Shown: positions 44,205 to 52,881, counted from the first letter of the stretch. The stretch: DNA of 64,000 nt from Candidatus Melainabacteria bacterium SSGW_16 (GCA_004769085.1 DUDS01000021.1:62001-126000), one strand, 5' to 3'. Notes: a model not told the origin generated them from the sequence alone. Translations and numbers: made by a program.

Positions 44205-46907
44205 ATGAATCCTATGTCTTCACAAGAAATCCGTAACTCCTGGATTAATTATTTTACTAAAGAACACAATCACAAGCTTATAAAAAGTAGCTCATTGGTT
44301 CCTGACAATCCGACCCTGCTTCTTACAGGCGCAGGTATGGTACAGTTTGTGCCATATTTTCTTGGGTTAAAAGAATCTGAGTTTCTACGGGCTGTAACCA
44401 TACAAAAATGTGCTCGTGTCGGCGGGAAGGATTCAGATTTAGAAAATATCGGGAGAACGACAAGGCATCATACTTTTTTTGAAATGCTTGGTAATTTTAG
44501 CTTTGGTGATTACTTCAAAGCAGAGGTAATTCCATGGGCATGGCATTACGTAACAAAAATACTTTGTCTCTCTGAAGAAAAACTAACTGTATCTGTGTTT
44601 GAAGGAGACAAAATTACACCACCTGACAATGAAGCATATGGTATATGGAAAAAATTAGGGTTACCAGACAGTAAAATTAGAAAACTTCCCAGGAAAGAAG
44701 TTTTCTGGGGTCCGCCAGGACCTACAGGACCATGCGGACCATGTTCTGAGATTTATTTTGACAGAGGAACTGAATATGAAGGTGATGACAGAAATTTGGA
44801 AATCTGGAATCTCGTTTTTATGGAGCTTGAAAAAGATGAGGAAGGAAATTTTAAGCCATTAGCAAGAAAGAATATAGATACAGGTGCAGGTCTTGAAAGA
44901 ATTGCTCTTATCTTACAAAATAAAAAAAACACATTTGAAACAGATCTTTTAAAGCCTATACTTGATGCAACCTCTGAAATAACCAAAACACCTTATAACA
45001 AAGACAGCAAATCCAATCTAAGTCTGAAAATAATCACAGATCATATTCGGTGCATAAGTTTTCTTATTGCAGATGGCATAAGGCCTTCTAATCTTGGGCG
45101 TGGATATGTACTTAGGATGCTAATTAGAAGAGCTAGTAGGTTCGGATGGCTGCTTGGGAAAAAAGAACCATTTTTATATAATCTGCCAAAAATCGTAAGT
45201 GATAATTACTCCAAAACTTATCCTGAGCTTTCAAAAAATTTAAATGTAATTTCTGAAGTTACAAAACAAGAAGAAGAAAGATTTGCTGAGACTATTGAAA
45301 GAGGACTTGTTTATCTGGATAATCTTCTCTCCAAAGAAAGTAAATTAATAAGAGGTGAAGAAGCTTTTGATCTATACTCAACATATGGATTTCCACTTGA
45401 ATTAACAATTGATATTGCTAAAGAGAAATGCAAAACTGTTGATATTACTAGCTTCGAAGCCGCAAAAGAAAAACACTCGGAAGTATCCAGTGGAGAAATG
45501 TTTGATGTAAAACTTACGGAAGGGAAAATTTACGGTGAACTTTTAAAAGAACTTGGACAGACAAAATTCTTAGGCTATTCAGAAGAAAAATGTAATGCAA
45601 AAGTGCTTGCACTAATAAACACAAAAGGTGAAAGAGTAAATGAGCTTAAAGCTGGTGAAAAAGGTGAAGTAATCCTTAATGAAACTGTTTTTTATGCTGA
45701 ATCAGGCGGACAAGTAGGCGATACAGGTATTATCTCAGCACAGGATACTCAGTCCTCAGCACTTGTAATTGACACACAAAAACACGAAGGACTTTTTACG
45801 CATCATTTAATCATAAATTCAGGAACACTAAAATTAGGCGACAATGTTTTATGTGAAATTAACACAACTAAAAGATCACAGACGCGACATCATCATAGTG
45901 TTACCCACTTAATGCATTCAGCGCTTAGAAAAATATTAGGCAGTAGTCTCCAACAGGCAGGTTCAGAGGTGAGCCATGAAAGAACAAGATTTGATTTTAC
46001 TTTAGACAGAGCAGTAACAGAAGATGAAAAGAAAAGAATTGAAGAAATGGTAAATGACTGGATTAATAAAAAACTTCCTGTTGAAATTAAAGAAATGTCA
46101 TTTAACGATGCCATGAAGACAGGAGCATTAGCATTTTTTGGCGATAAATATGGGGATTTTGTCCGAGTTATCCAGATGGGTACAAATAATGAAATGGCAA
46201 GTGTTGAGTTGTGTGGCGGTACACATGTAAAAAACACAGGAGAAATTGGTTCCTTTAAAATAATTAAAGAAAGTTCAATAGCTGCAGGAACCAGAAGAAT
46301 TGAGGCTTTAGCAGGAGAGGTATTGAAGGAATATCTAGAAAAACAAAGAAAAGAAGAAGGAGAAAAATTAAAACAATCTAAAGAAGAAGATAGAAATTTT
46401 CAGGAAGAGTTTAACAAACTAGGACTAAATAAAGAATGGGAAGAATTATCAAAAAAATATACCGAGAACTACAAAGAAAAACACCATAAAGCCAGAGAGC
46501 TAATTGCAGGAAAAGTTGCATCACAAAATATTGAGAAATTAAAAGAGCAGGAATTAAAAGCACAAAAGCTACCAAATGGGATTGTTCTTTTCATGCCAAG
46601 ACCTGATAACTATACTCAAAATGCTGTTAAAACCTATCTTGAAAACAAGATCAAATCTGAAACCAGCTCAGTGTTTATCATTACTGACAAAAGTAATGAC
46701 CAAAAGCTTACATTTTTTGTTGGCGTCACAAAAGATCTAATCTTAAAAGGACTCAAAGCAAAAGATCTTGTAAATAAAATTGCTGAGGTCTGTGGTGGCA
46801 AAGGCGGCGGCAGAGATGATTTTGCACAGGCTGGCGGGAAAGATATTTCTAAGATTAATGATGCTCTACAACTAGGACAAAATCTGGTTGAAAGATTTAA
46901 GCCCTGA
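44205..46907 (+). CDS. alaS: Alanyl-tRNA synthetase
   Basis: Charges tRNA-Ala. It shows the class II core (VQFVPYFLGL, QKCARVGGKDSDL, RTTRHHTFFEMLGNFSFGDYF), the editing domain with TRHHHSVTHLMHSAL and the zinc-binding CGGTHVKNTGEIG, and a C-terminal DHHA1-type domain ending in GGKGGGRDDFAQAGG. The length of 900 residues is typical. The ATG at 44205 was chosen; a second ATG nine bases later is possible. It is convergent with marC (9 bp between stops). Confidence 0.96.
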   Translation: MNPMSSQEIRNSWINYFTKEHNHKLIKSSSLVPDNPTLLLTGAGMVQFVPYFLGLKESEFLRAVTIQKCARVGGKDSDLENIGRTTRHHTFFEMLGNFSFGDYFKAEVIPWAWHYVTKILCLSEEKLTVSVFEGDKITPPDNEAYGIWKKLGLPDSKIRKLPRKEVFWGPPGPTGPCGPCSEIYFDRGTEYEGDDRNLEIWNLVFMELEKDEEGNFKPLARKNIDTGAGLERIALILQNKKNTFETDLLKPILDATSEITKTPYNKDSKSNLSLKIITDHIRCISFLIADGIRPSNLGRGYVLRMLIRRASRFGWLLGKKEPFLYNLPKIVSDNYSKTYPELSKNLNVISEVTKQEEERFAETIERGLVYLDNLLSKESKLIRGEEAFDLYSTYGFPLELTIDIAKEKCKTVDITSFEAAKEKHSEVSSGEMFDVKLTEGKIYGELLKELGQTKFLGYSEEKCNAKVLALINTKGERVNELKAGEKGEVILNETVFYAESGGQVGDTGIISAQDTQSSALVIDTQKHEGLFTHHLIINSGTLKLGDNVLCEINTTKRSQTRHHHSVTHLMHSALRKILGSSLQQAGSEVSHERTRFDFTLDRAVTEDEKKRIEEMVNDWINKKLPVEIKEMSFNDAMKTGALAFFGDKYGDFVRVIQMGTNNEMASVELCGGTHVKNTGEIGSFKIIKESSIAAGTRRIEALAGEVLKEYLEKQRKEEGEKLKQSKEEDRNFQEEFNKLGLNKEWEELSKKYTENYKEKHHKARELIAGKVASQNIEKLKEQELKAQKLPNGIVLFMPRPDNYTQNAVKTYLENKIKSETSSVFIITDKSNDQKLTFFVGVTKDLILKGLKAKDLVNKIAEVCGGKGGGRDDFAQAGGKDISKINDALQLGQNLVERFKP

Positions 46908-46916
46908 ATTAACCCT

Positions 46917-47549
46917 TTAACCACGAAAAGCAACTTTTAATATAGGTGTGATTCCATTAACAATATACTGAACCCCAATACATAAAAGCACAAATCCCAT
47001 AATCCTGTTAAATGACATCATGGTGGTAGCTCCCATTTTCTGGGAAATAATATGTGCAAGTCTTAGAAAGATATAACAGACAAAAGAAACTAATACTATA
47101 ACAAGAAATATCACCAAATAATGACTAAAGGTTTTTGCATCACTTGTAAGACCGATAATAAGTGCAATTGAACCGGGTCCACTTAGAATAGGCATGGCTA
47201 GTGGTGAAAATGCAATGTCATCTTTTGATTCTGATTCTTGTTGCTCATTAGGAAGAAGTCTTTCTTTTTTCTGAAGCATTTCAACTGCACTTCCAATAAT
47301 CATCAGTCCGCCTGCAATACGAAGACCTTCAATTGAAATCCCGAAAAATTTCAGTATAAGACTGCCAGCGATAAAGAAAACAAGAAGTACCCCAAGAACA
47401 TAAATGCTTGACTGTTTTGCAATTGCAATTCTTCTCTCTGGTGAAAATCTTTCTGTAAGAGAGACAAAAACAGGAACAGCAACCAGTGGATCCACTATGG
47501 AAAACAGTGAAACAAATGAACCAATAAAAAATAAGAAAAATTCATTCAT
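46917..47549 (-). CDS. MarC/UPF0056 family inner-membrane protein
   Basis: A multi-spanning membrane protein of 210 residues with about six hydrophobic segments. SIVDPLVAVPVFVSLTERF near the N-terminus and SPLAMPILSGPGSIAL in the middle are the two internal repeat landmarks of the MarC family, whose function is not established. A charged cytoplasmic loop (KKERLLPNEQQESES) separates the halves. It is divergent from the methyltransferase gene, sharing an 84-bp promoter region. Confidence 0.87.
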   Translation of the reverse strand: MNEFFLFFIGSFVSLFSIVDPLVAVPVFVSLTERFSPERRIAIAKQSSIYVLGVLLVFFIAGSLILKFFGISIEGLRIAGGLMIIGSAVEMLQKKERLLPNEQQESESKDDIAFSPLAMPILSGPGSIALIIGLTSDAKTFSHYLVIFLVIVLVSFVCYIFLRLAHIISQKMGATTMMSFNRIMGFVLLCIGVQYIVNGITPILKVAFRG

Positions 47550-47633
47550 AATTAAGATACTCAGAAAATTAATTCTAACATTTGTTAATAATTAATTTAG
47601 AATTAACTCTGAATCATAGTTTAAAATGAAAAA

Positions 47634-48293
47634 ATGACTCATCGAATTCCTGAAAAAGAAATTATGGACTCAGCTCAAAATGCTCTTGCTTATGCAAGTG
47701 CAGACTTTACAGAAGTAAATCAAAACTTTGTAGACCATTTAGTAAAAGAGTATTCATCTTACTTAAAAGAAGTATTAGACCTTGGAACTGGTCCTGCTGA
47801 TATTCCAATTCAATTAGCTAAATCAATACCAAATATTTTTATAACAGCTGTTGACGGATCACCTGAAATGATTAAAATTGCAAAAGAAAAAGTACAATCA
47901 CAAGGCTTTTCAAACCAAATCAAGCTTCTGGAAGCTTACCTGCCCGGGCTGCCTTTCAGCCCCCATAGTTTTGATGCAATTATTTCAAATAGCTTATTGC
48001 ACCACCTGCCAAACCCAATGGTTCTTTGGGAAGAAATTAAGCTCTTAGCTAAAAGAAACTCAATAGTTTTTATAATGGACCTTTTACGGCCAAAGTCAAA
48101 AGAAATAGCAAAAAATATTGTAGAAACCTACTCAAAGGACGAGCACCCTATACTAAAAGAAGACTTTTATAATTCATTACTTGCTGCTTTTACTTTAGAT
48201 GAAGTAAACGAGCAGCTTAAATCCTCAGGACTTACAAACTTAAACGCAAAAATTATTAGTGATAGGCATTTGCTAATATCCGGGATTTTGTAA
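47634..48293 (+). CDS. Class I SAM-dependent methyltransferase
   Basis: The Rossmann core has motif I VLDLGTGPADIPIQLA (at about 45-60), the acidic end of strand 2 VDGSPEMIKIAKEKV and the later FDAIISNSLLHHLPNP, as in small-molecule methyltransferases of the Methyltransf_25/11 type. The length of 219 residues is usual. The substrate is not identifiable. It stands between divergent marC and a convergent exported phosphoesterase gene. Confidence 0.82.
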   Translation: MTHRIPEKEIMDSAQNALAYASADFTEVNQNFVDHLVKEYSSYLKEVLDLGTGPADIPIQLAKSIPNIFITAVDGSPEMIKIAKEKVQSQGFSNQIKLLEAYLPGLPFSPHSFDAIISNSLLHHLPNPMVLWEEIKLLAKRNSIVFIMDLLRPKSKEIAKNIVETYSKDEHPILKEDFYNSLLAAFTLDEVNEQLKSSGLTNLNAKIISDRHLLISGIL

Positions 48294-48316
48294 GAAAATT
48301 CTCAACAACAAAGGGA

Positions 48317-49288
48317 TTAATAAACCCTAAGCCTAATTATCTGCTCCTGGTCTTCTTTATTCCCTGCAGTTAATCTCCAGCTATCTGAACTGTTTTTGCT
48401 CTTGTTTCTTAGTTCTTCACCGTTAACTGAATGCCATTTGAAATTAAATGAAATGTGTTTTGGATCATCCTGTGTAATGATTACTTCTCTAAAAGCATTT
48501 GGGTACTGTACTACTGCAGGACAGCTGTTATGGATTTTGTTTTTTATCTTTGTAAGTCTGGCTGCATGATAATGTCCAGTAAAAACACCTAAAACATTTT
48601 TATAACTGTTAATTAAATCCAGCAGTTTGGTCCTGTCCGGTTCGAGGAAAAAATGTGTTTGACTTTTATATGGCTCAATCAGTGGGAAATGAAGTGCAAT
48701 TATTACATATTTGTCCTTATTTGCTTCAAGCTGCCCTTTCAACCACTCAAATTGTTCAGGGTCTTGAATTTGTCCATGGGGGGTAACTACAGCATCAGTA
48801 GTACCATCCAGGCAAATAAAAGTAAACTTATTATTTGGTGAAAAAGAATAATATGGCTTTTTATTTGTAAAACTTGTTGCATTTTTAAGTTTGTAAAAAT
48901 TTCTTATAAACCCATATTTCCCAAGACCCCCGCCAACGCTTACATCATGATTTCCCAGAAGTACATAAAACGGGTATTTTATTGATTTTGTAATTTCAAT
49001 AAACTTCTTTACAAGCTTTCTTTCAGGCACATCTACTAGGTCTCCGGTGCCAAGCACAAAATCCAGATCTTTTATTTCATTTATCTCATTTACTGCATCT
49101 TTTAAGAGCTTTTCTGAACTGCCTAGAAGCCTTACTGCATCATTTGCATAATTATGCTGCAGATGAATATCTGATATCTGTACAAAATGAAGAAGTGTTT
49201 TAGAGCTTTCAGCTCTAATAAAAAGAAAATAACCAGACAAACAGAATAAAATCAAACTAAAAAGTAAAAATAATTTTTTAGATTTCAT
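48317..49288 (-). CDS. Exported or membrane-anchored CpdA-like metallophosphoesterase
   Basis: Residues 1-25 form a signal peptide or anchor, and the calcineurin-like motifs follow: VQISDIHL, LGTGDLVD, LLGNHDVSVGGG, ALHFPLIEP and FTGHYHAAR. Together they are a complete dinuclear metal site. It resembles CpdA/ACP5-like phosphoesterases but acts outside the cytoplasm if the N-terminus is correct. I chose the ATG at 49288; a GTG at 49297 next to the superoxide dismutase stop would add three residues. It probably shares an operon with that gene. Confidence 0.82.
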   Translation of the reverse strand: MKSKKLFLLFSLILFCLSGYFLFIRAESSKTLLHFVQISDIHLQHNYANDAVRLLGSSEKLLKDAVNEINEIKDLDFVLGTGDLVDVPERKLVKKFIEITKSIKYPFYVLLGNHDVSVGGGLGKYGFIRNFYKLKNATSFTNKKPYYSFSPNNKFTFICLDGTTDAVVTPHGQIQDPEQFEWLKGQLEANKDKYVIIALHFPLIEPYKSQTHFFLEPDRTKLLDLINSYKNVLGVFTGHYHAARLTKIKNKIHNSCPAVVQYPNAFREVIITQDDPKHISFNFKWHSVNGEELRNKSKNSSDSWRLTAGNKEDQEQIIRLRVY

Positions 49289-49298
49289 ATTTAACACA

Positions 49299-50039
49299 CT
49301 AAGCAGTTACACTTTCACCAAATGGAATAGCTAAGGCAGATTCAAGCCTTTCTTCTACTGGTTTCCAGTTTAAATTAGCAACAAATGCATCAAGATATTT
49401 ACCTCTATCAGTTCCATAATCAATCATATATGCATGTTCATAAACATCCAGTACTAAAATGGGGTGAGTCATAACTGGAACATTCAGGTTATGTCTTTCA
49501 AGTCCATAAACACATATTTTTCCAGTTCTGTAGTTAAGAGCTGCCAGTGACCATCCATGAGATAGTTTACCAACTGCTTTAAGATGACCAACAAAATTTT
49601 GTACAGTACCAAAATCACGATCAATCATTTTCTTTAAGAGTTTTTGTGGCTCTTTATCAGTTGCGCCAAGGTTTGCGAAATAAAGTTCGTGCAAAACCGC
49701 CCCATTTAACATGCTGGTTTGATCCATGTGCCAGCCCCGGTAATTTATTGTGTCAGGTGAATCAATTTTAAAGTTCTTAATTCTTGTTTCAAGTTCATTT
49801 ATTTTTGTAATATAGCCCTCATATAATTTGAAGTGTGCCTTAAGCTGATTATCGCTTATATCTTTTAATGTACCTCCAAGAAGGTGATCAAACTTTTTAG
49901 CAACATACTGCTTCAATGGTAATTTCTCAGAAGGTTTCTCGGCTGCTTTTAAAGAATTTGAAGAAAGTACTGAAGCTGTAGTTAATAATCCTAACTTTAA
50001 GAAATTCCTTCTGTCTAAACCATTATTACCCTTGTTCAT
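49299..50039 (-). CDS. Tat-exported iron/manganese superoxide dismutase
   Basis: Converts superoxide to oxygen and hydrogen peroxide, here outside the cytoplasm. The N-terminus has a twin-arginine signal (LDRRNFLKLGLL, 8-19). The Fe/Mn-SOD fold follows with all four metal ligands: His69 (LKAHFKLYEGY), His117 (LNGAVLHELYF), Asp198 and His202 (LDVYEHAYMIDYG). A strong ribosome binding site (AAGGAGG) precedes the ATG. It is followed by the phosphoesterase gene. Export through Tat implies the metal is loaded before transport. Confidence 0.9.
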   Translation of the reverse strand: MNKGNNGLDRRNFLKLGLLTTASVLSSNSLKAAEKPSEKLPLKQYVAKKFDHLLGGTLKDISDNQLKAHFKLYEGYITKINELETRIKNFKIDSPDTINYRGWHMDQTSMLNGAVLHELYFANLGATDKEPQKLLKKMIDRDFGTVQNFVGHLKAVGKLSHGWSLAALNYRTGKICVYGLERHNLNVPVMTHPILVLDVYEHAYMIDYGTDRGKYLDAFVANLNWKPVEERLESALAIPFGESVTA

Positions 50040-50137
50040 TTTCTTTTCCTCCTTTTCGTTAACTGTAAAACATTATATTCTTATAAGCAGGTTTATAAAA
50101 TCAATACACTTTATAAAAGTAACTCAACTTACATAAT

Positions 50138-50220
50138 TGTCATTCTCGCGAAAGCGGGAATCCAGTCAAATTAAGCATTTGTCAGTTTTCTGGATTCCCT
50201 GGTCAAGCCAGGGAATGACA
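50138..50220. repeat. Palindromic intergenic repeat of the CGCGAAAGCGGGAATCC type
   Basis: Arms TGTCATTC (50138-50145) and GAATGACA (50213-50220) pair, as do GGGAATCCAG (50156-50165) and CTGGATTCCC (50190-50199). Each arm also has its own mini-hairpin (CTCGCGAAAGCGGG and CCCTGGTCAAGCCAGGG). Such sequences occur in many unrelated bacterial genomes as dispersed palindromes. It lies in the gap before purD. Confidence 0.75.
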
Positions 50221-50263
50221 TTTCCACAAAACTTTTACAGATCCGGGCGTTATAATTTGATTT

Positions 50264-51589
50264 ATGAATGTACTTGTAGTTGGCAGTGGCGGAAGAGAGC
50301 ATGCAATATGCTGGAAATTAAACCAGAGCTCACATGTCACACATATATTCTGTGCTCCTGGAAATGCAGGAATTGCAGAAATTGCTACATGTGTTCCTAT
50401 AAAACCAACAGATATAACTAAACTTGCAGAACTTGCAATTGCACAAAAAATTGATCTGACCATTGTAAGTATGGACGAACCATTATCTCTTGGAATAGTT
50501 GACCACTTTAAGGAAAAAAGACTAAGAATATTTGGTCCTACAAAAAATGCATCACAGCTTGAGTGGTCAAAATACTTTGCAAAAGAATTTATGCTCAGAC
50601 ATAGGATTCCTACTGCATCATATGCTTGTTTTGATCAGAGAGACTTTGCGCTGGCATATGCAAAATCTCAGGATCCGCCAATAGTTATAAAAGCAGACGG
50701 GCTTGCACTTGGAAAAGGCGTAACTGTTGCAAAATCACTTGAAGAAGCAAAAATAGCAATTCACGACTGCTTTGACGGTAAGCATGGACAAGCAGGACAA
50801 AAAGTTTTAATTGAAGAATTTATGAAAGGTCAGGAAGTTTCAATATTTGCAATTTCAGATGGTAAAGATGCTGCAATCCTTGTGCCTGCACAGGATTATA
50901 AAAGGCTTCTTGAGAACGATGAAGGACCAAATACAGGAGGAATGGGCGCATATGCACCAGTGCCATTTGTTAATATGCAGTTGCTTGGAAAAATAAAAGA
51001 AGAAATAATCATCCCAACAATAACAGGAATGGCTAGTGAAGGAATGTCTTATCAGGGAATCTTATACTGCGGACTTATGATTAATGAAAAAGGAGAACCA
51101 AAAGTAGTAGAGTTTAACAGTCGCTTTGGAGATCCAGAAGCACAGGTGGTATTACCTCTTCTGGATGAAGATTTATTTGAATTATGCTGGGCTGTAACAG
51201 AAGGCGATCTGGGAAAATTTAAGGAAGGTCTTCACAGACTGGATGGATCTGCACTTTGTGTTGTTATTGCTTCAAAAGGGTATCCAATAAATTATGAAAA
51301 AGGTATTCCAATTGACTTTTCCAGACTTAATGAACCTATTGAAGTTGTAAGCGGAAAAAATCCACAAACACTTGAATCAATTTTAAAAGCAAAAGGAATT
51401 ATTTTTCATGCAGGCACTGCCAGAGACTCAGACGGCAGACTTGTTTCAAATGGGGGAAGAGTACTTGGAGTAACAGCGGTATCAGATGGTCTTTTAGATG
51501 CACAGGTACTTGCATACAAACTATGTGAAAGAATAGATTTTGAAGGCAAAACCTACCGTAAAGATATTGGAGATAAAGGAATGGTTTAA
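50264..51589 (+). CDS. purD: Phosphoribosylamine-glycine ligase
   Basis: ATP-grasp enzyme of purine synthesis joining phosphoribosylamine and glycine. It starts VLVVGSGGREHAICWKL (3-19), then shows KADGLALGKGVTV, VLIEEFMKGQEVS, NTGGMGAYAPVP and KVVEFNSRFGDPEAQVVLP. The length of 441 residues is normal. It has a weak ribosome binding site and follows the palindromic repeat by 43 bp. It is convergent with the small gene at 51593. Confidence 0.95.
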   Translation: MNVLVVGSGGREHAICWKLNQSSHVTHIFCAPGNAGIAEIATCVPIKPTDITKLAELAIAQKIDLTIVSMDEPLSLGIVDHFKEKRLRIFGPTKNASQLEWSKYFAKEFMLRHRIPTASYACFDQRDFALAYAKSQDPPIVIKADGLALGKGVTVAKSLEEAKIAIHDCFDGKHGQAGQKVLIEEFMKGQEVSIFAISDGKDAAILVPAQDYKRLLENDEGPNTGGMGAYAPVPFVNMQLLGKIKEEIIIPTITGMASEGMSYQGILYCGLMINEKGEPKVVEFNSRFGDPEAQVVLPLLDEDLFELCWAVTEGDLGKFKEGLHRLDGSALCVVIASKGYPINYEKGIPIDFSRLNEPIEVVSGKNPQTLESILKAKGIIFHAGTARDSDGRLVSNGGRVLGVTAVSDGLLDAQVLAYKLCERIDFEGKTYRKDIGDKGMV

Positions 51590-51592
51590 ATT

Positions 51593-51961
51593 CTAAGTCC
51601 CTGGCGCAGTATTGCTCTGCTTAACTCGATTTTGATTATTTGCCTTTTCTTGTCCTTCCTGAGTACTAGCCTGACCCCTCATGTCGCTTATTTCACCTTC
51701 AAGCTGTGCAACAAGTGCATTTTGTTCATCTATACGACCCTGACCAACTGTAGGTCCTGAGGATCTTGGAGCACTTACTTCTGTTGACTGATTCCCACCA
51801 GTAACAGTTTGAGAAGAACCTGAGTTGCTTTTATCATCTGCTTTTTGTGATTCAAGATTATCTCGCCTCGATCTTGCACTCTCTAATTCGATTTGCTTTG
51901 CTTGCATACTATTTCCTGTTCCAAGCGATGCAAATATAGCCCCATCATTTAATATGAACAT
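51593..51961 (-). CDS. Small hydrophilic protein of unknown function behind structured leader 1
   Basis: The 122-residue product has no signal peptide or membrane segment. It is rich in Ser, Gln, Asn and Gly, with two predicted helical parts (MQAKQIELESARSRRDNLE and DEQNALVAQLEGEISDM) separated by a low-complexity linker. I recognise no family. A strong ribosome binding site AAGGAG sits seven bases before the ATG; CTCC just upstream could pair with it and hide it. It lies about 70 bp past terminator 1, and its expression probably depends on read-through. Confidence 0.65.
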   Translation of the reverse strand: MFILNDGAIFASLGTGNSMQAKQIELESARSRRDNLESQKADDKSNSGSSQTVTGGNQSTEVSAPRSSGPTVGQGRIDEQNALVAQLEGEISDMRGQASTQEGQEKANNQNRVKQSNTAPGT

Positions 51962-52030
51962 AGTTTTTCTCCTTATGGGAGCATATAATCACGTGGAAAC
52001 TAAAAGCAGGTTAAAATCCCATAAAACAAA

Positions 52031-52069
52031 GTAAAAAACCCCGTAGGAGCTCTCATACAGGGTTTTTAC
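52031..52069 (-). terminator. Rho-independent terminator 1, between leader 1 and its small gene
   Basis: On the minus strand an AAAACCCTGTA arm pairs with TACGGGGTTTT, the loop contains AGAGCTC, and the stem is followed by a T-run (GGGGTTTTTTAC). It lies downstream of the structured leader and upstream of the start codon at 51961, the layout of an attenuator. The loop word AGAGCTC recurs in terminator 2. Confidence 0.8.
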
Positions 52070-52082
52070 TTCCTTAAGTTCT

Positions 52083-52200
52083 CTAAAATGAATCCTAAGA
52101 TTCGACCTTTAGATTAATCAACAATATGCATGGCAGCTGGACCTAGATTTATTTTAATATACTGGACTTTTTGTCCACTCTTTAGGTGCTAATCATGCAT
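52083..52200 (-). promoter_or_regulatory. Structured RNA leader 1 (unassigned class)
   Basis: Read 5'-3' on the minus strand: a helix ATGCATG/CATGCAT (52194-52200 with 52126-52132) encloses the motif TTAGCACCTAAA (52181-52192) and a TGGAC-A5-GTCCA hairpin. Then comes a second element, CTAAA, unpaired GGTC, hairpin GAATC-TTAG-GATTC, and a pairing TTTAG (52083-52112). The 9-mer AGGTCGAAT and the TTAGCRCCT word are shared with leader 2. Their ACCT and AGGT parts could pair as a pseudoknot. It matches no riboswitch class I recognise. Confidence 0.6.
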
Positions 52201-52281
52201 AATTCCAGTAAACCATATTTGAATTAAATGGTGGTTAAAAAATTCTTTTGTAAAAAATTTTTTATTAAAATAAAAAATCTA

Positions 52282-52611
52282 TCAAACTAATGGGGGGGTT
52301 CCCTTTGTATTATTAAAATCGCCTCCAAGTAGATTTTTTAAATTATCAATTTTAAGTTCAAGAAATTCCTTTAATATTTTTTTGTCTTCAGTGTTGAATT
52401 CATTTGAAGCCCTAGTTACAGTTTCACCTTCGGACTGATTTACTTCTCCAGCAGCATTTCCCTGTCTCATAGAACTAAGCTGAAGCTCATATTCAGCAAG
52501 TTTATCCCCGATCAGTTTTTTAACATAGTCATTGTTAGAAAACTGGCCGGAATTAGTTTTGAGACCTGCAAAAGGCAAATCTCCACCAGAATTTACTCGC
52601 TGGCCGTCCAT
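52282..52611 (-). CDS. Small hydrophilic protein of unknown function behind structured leader 2
   Basis: The 109-residue product is soluble, without signal peptide. It is polar at the N-terminus (MDGQRVNSGGDLPFAG), with helical stretches VKKLIGDKLAEYELQLSSM and EDKKILKEFLELKIDNLKN, and a Pro-rich end coded partly by a run of seven C. I recognise no family and see no clear homology to the 122-residue neighbour beyond composition. The ribosome binding site GAAAGG is moderate. It starts about 90 bp past terminator 2. An AT-only hairpin at 52258-52277 just past the stop could end transcription. Confidence 0.62.
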   Translation of the reverse strand: MDGQRVNSGGDLPFAGLKTNSGQFSNNDYVKKLIGDKLAEYELQLSSMRQGNAAGEVNQSEGETVTRASNEFNTEDKKILKEFLELKIDNLKNLLGGDFNNTKGTPPLV

Positions 52612-52703
52612 TAGAGCCTTTCTTAACCCCTGGGATGTAGTTAACCCTAGAAAAATTAAAACTGGTTTAAACCCGTGTAATCTATCACATATATAGTGTA
52701 AAA

Positions 52704-52739
52704 AAATAACCCCCTGCGAGCTCTTGCAGGGGGTTATTT
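52704..52739 (-). terminator. Rho-independent terminator 2, between leader 2 and its small gene
   Basis: A perfect 14-bp stem (AAATAACCCCCTGC with GCAGGGGGTTATTT) has an eight-base loop containing GAGCTC. On the minus strand it runs into TTATTTTTTTAC, a good U-tract; on the plus strand the T-run is interrupted. It lies between leader 2 and the start codon at 52611, as terminator 1 does for its gene. Confidence 0.85.
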
Positions 52740-52755
52740 CCCTTTTAACTTTTAC

Positions 52756-52881
52756 CTAAATCCCCGAGAACCGGGAATTCGACCTAGTTTACCGCACCGA
52801 CTCTGTTAGTTGAACCACGCGGTTAATTTTTCCGCTCTTTTTGGGTCAAACCTGTTGCCCACATTTTGAGGCGCTAACAGA
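52756..52881 (-). promoter_or_regulatory. Structured RNA leader 2 (unassigned class)
   Basis: On the minus strand a helix TCTGTTAG/CTAACAGA (52874-52881 with 52802-52809) encloses CGCCTCAAA, a TGGG/CCCA hairpin and a GCGG/CCGC hairpin. Downstream is CTA, unpaired GGTC(G), hairpin AATTCCCG-GTTCT-CGGGGATT, and TAG (52756-52787). This has the same plan as the second element of leader 1, with a completely different inner stem, so pairing rather than sequence is kept. TTAGCGCCT (52869-52877) and AGGTCGAAT (52777-52785) are the shared words. Confidence 0.6.

Noticed and set aside
52741-52860. Possible tRNA or tmRNA fragment, suggested by the ATTCGACC sequence (T-loop-like)
   Set aside because: No acceptor stem, anticodon arm or CCA end can be built on either strand; the sequence fits better as part of leader 2.
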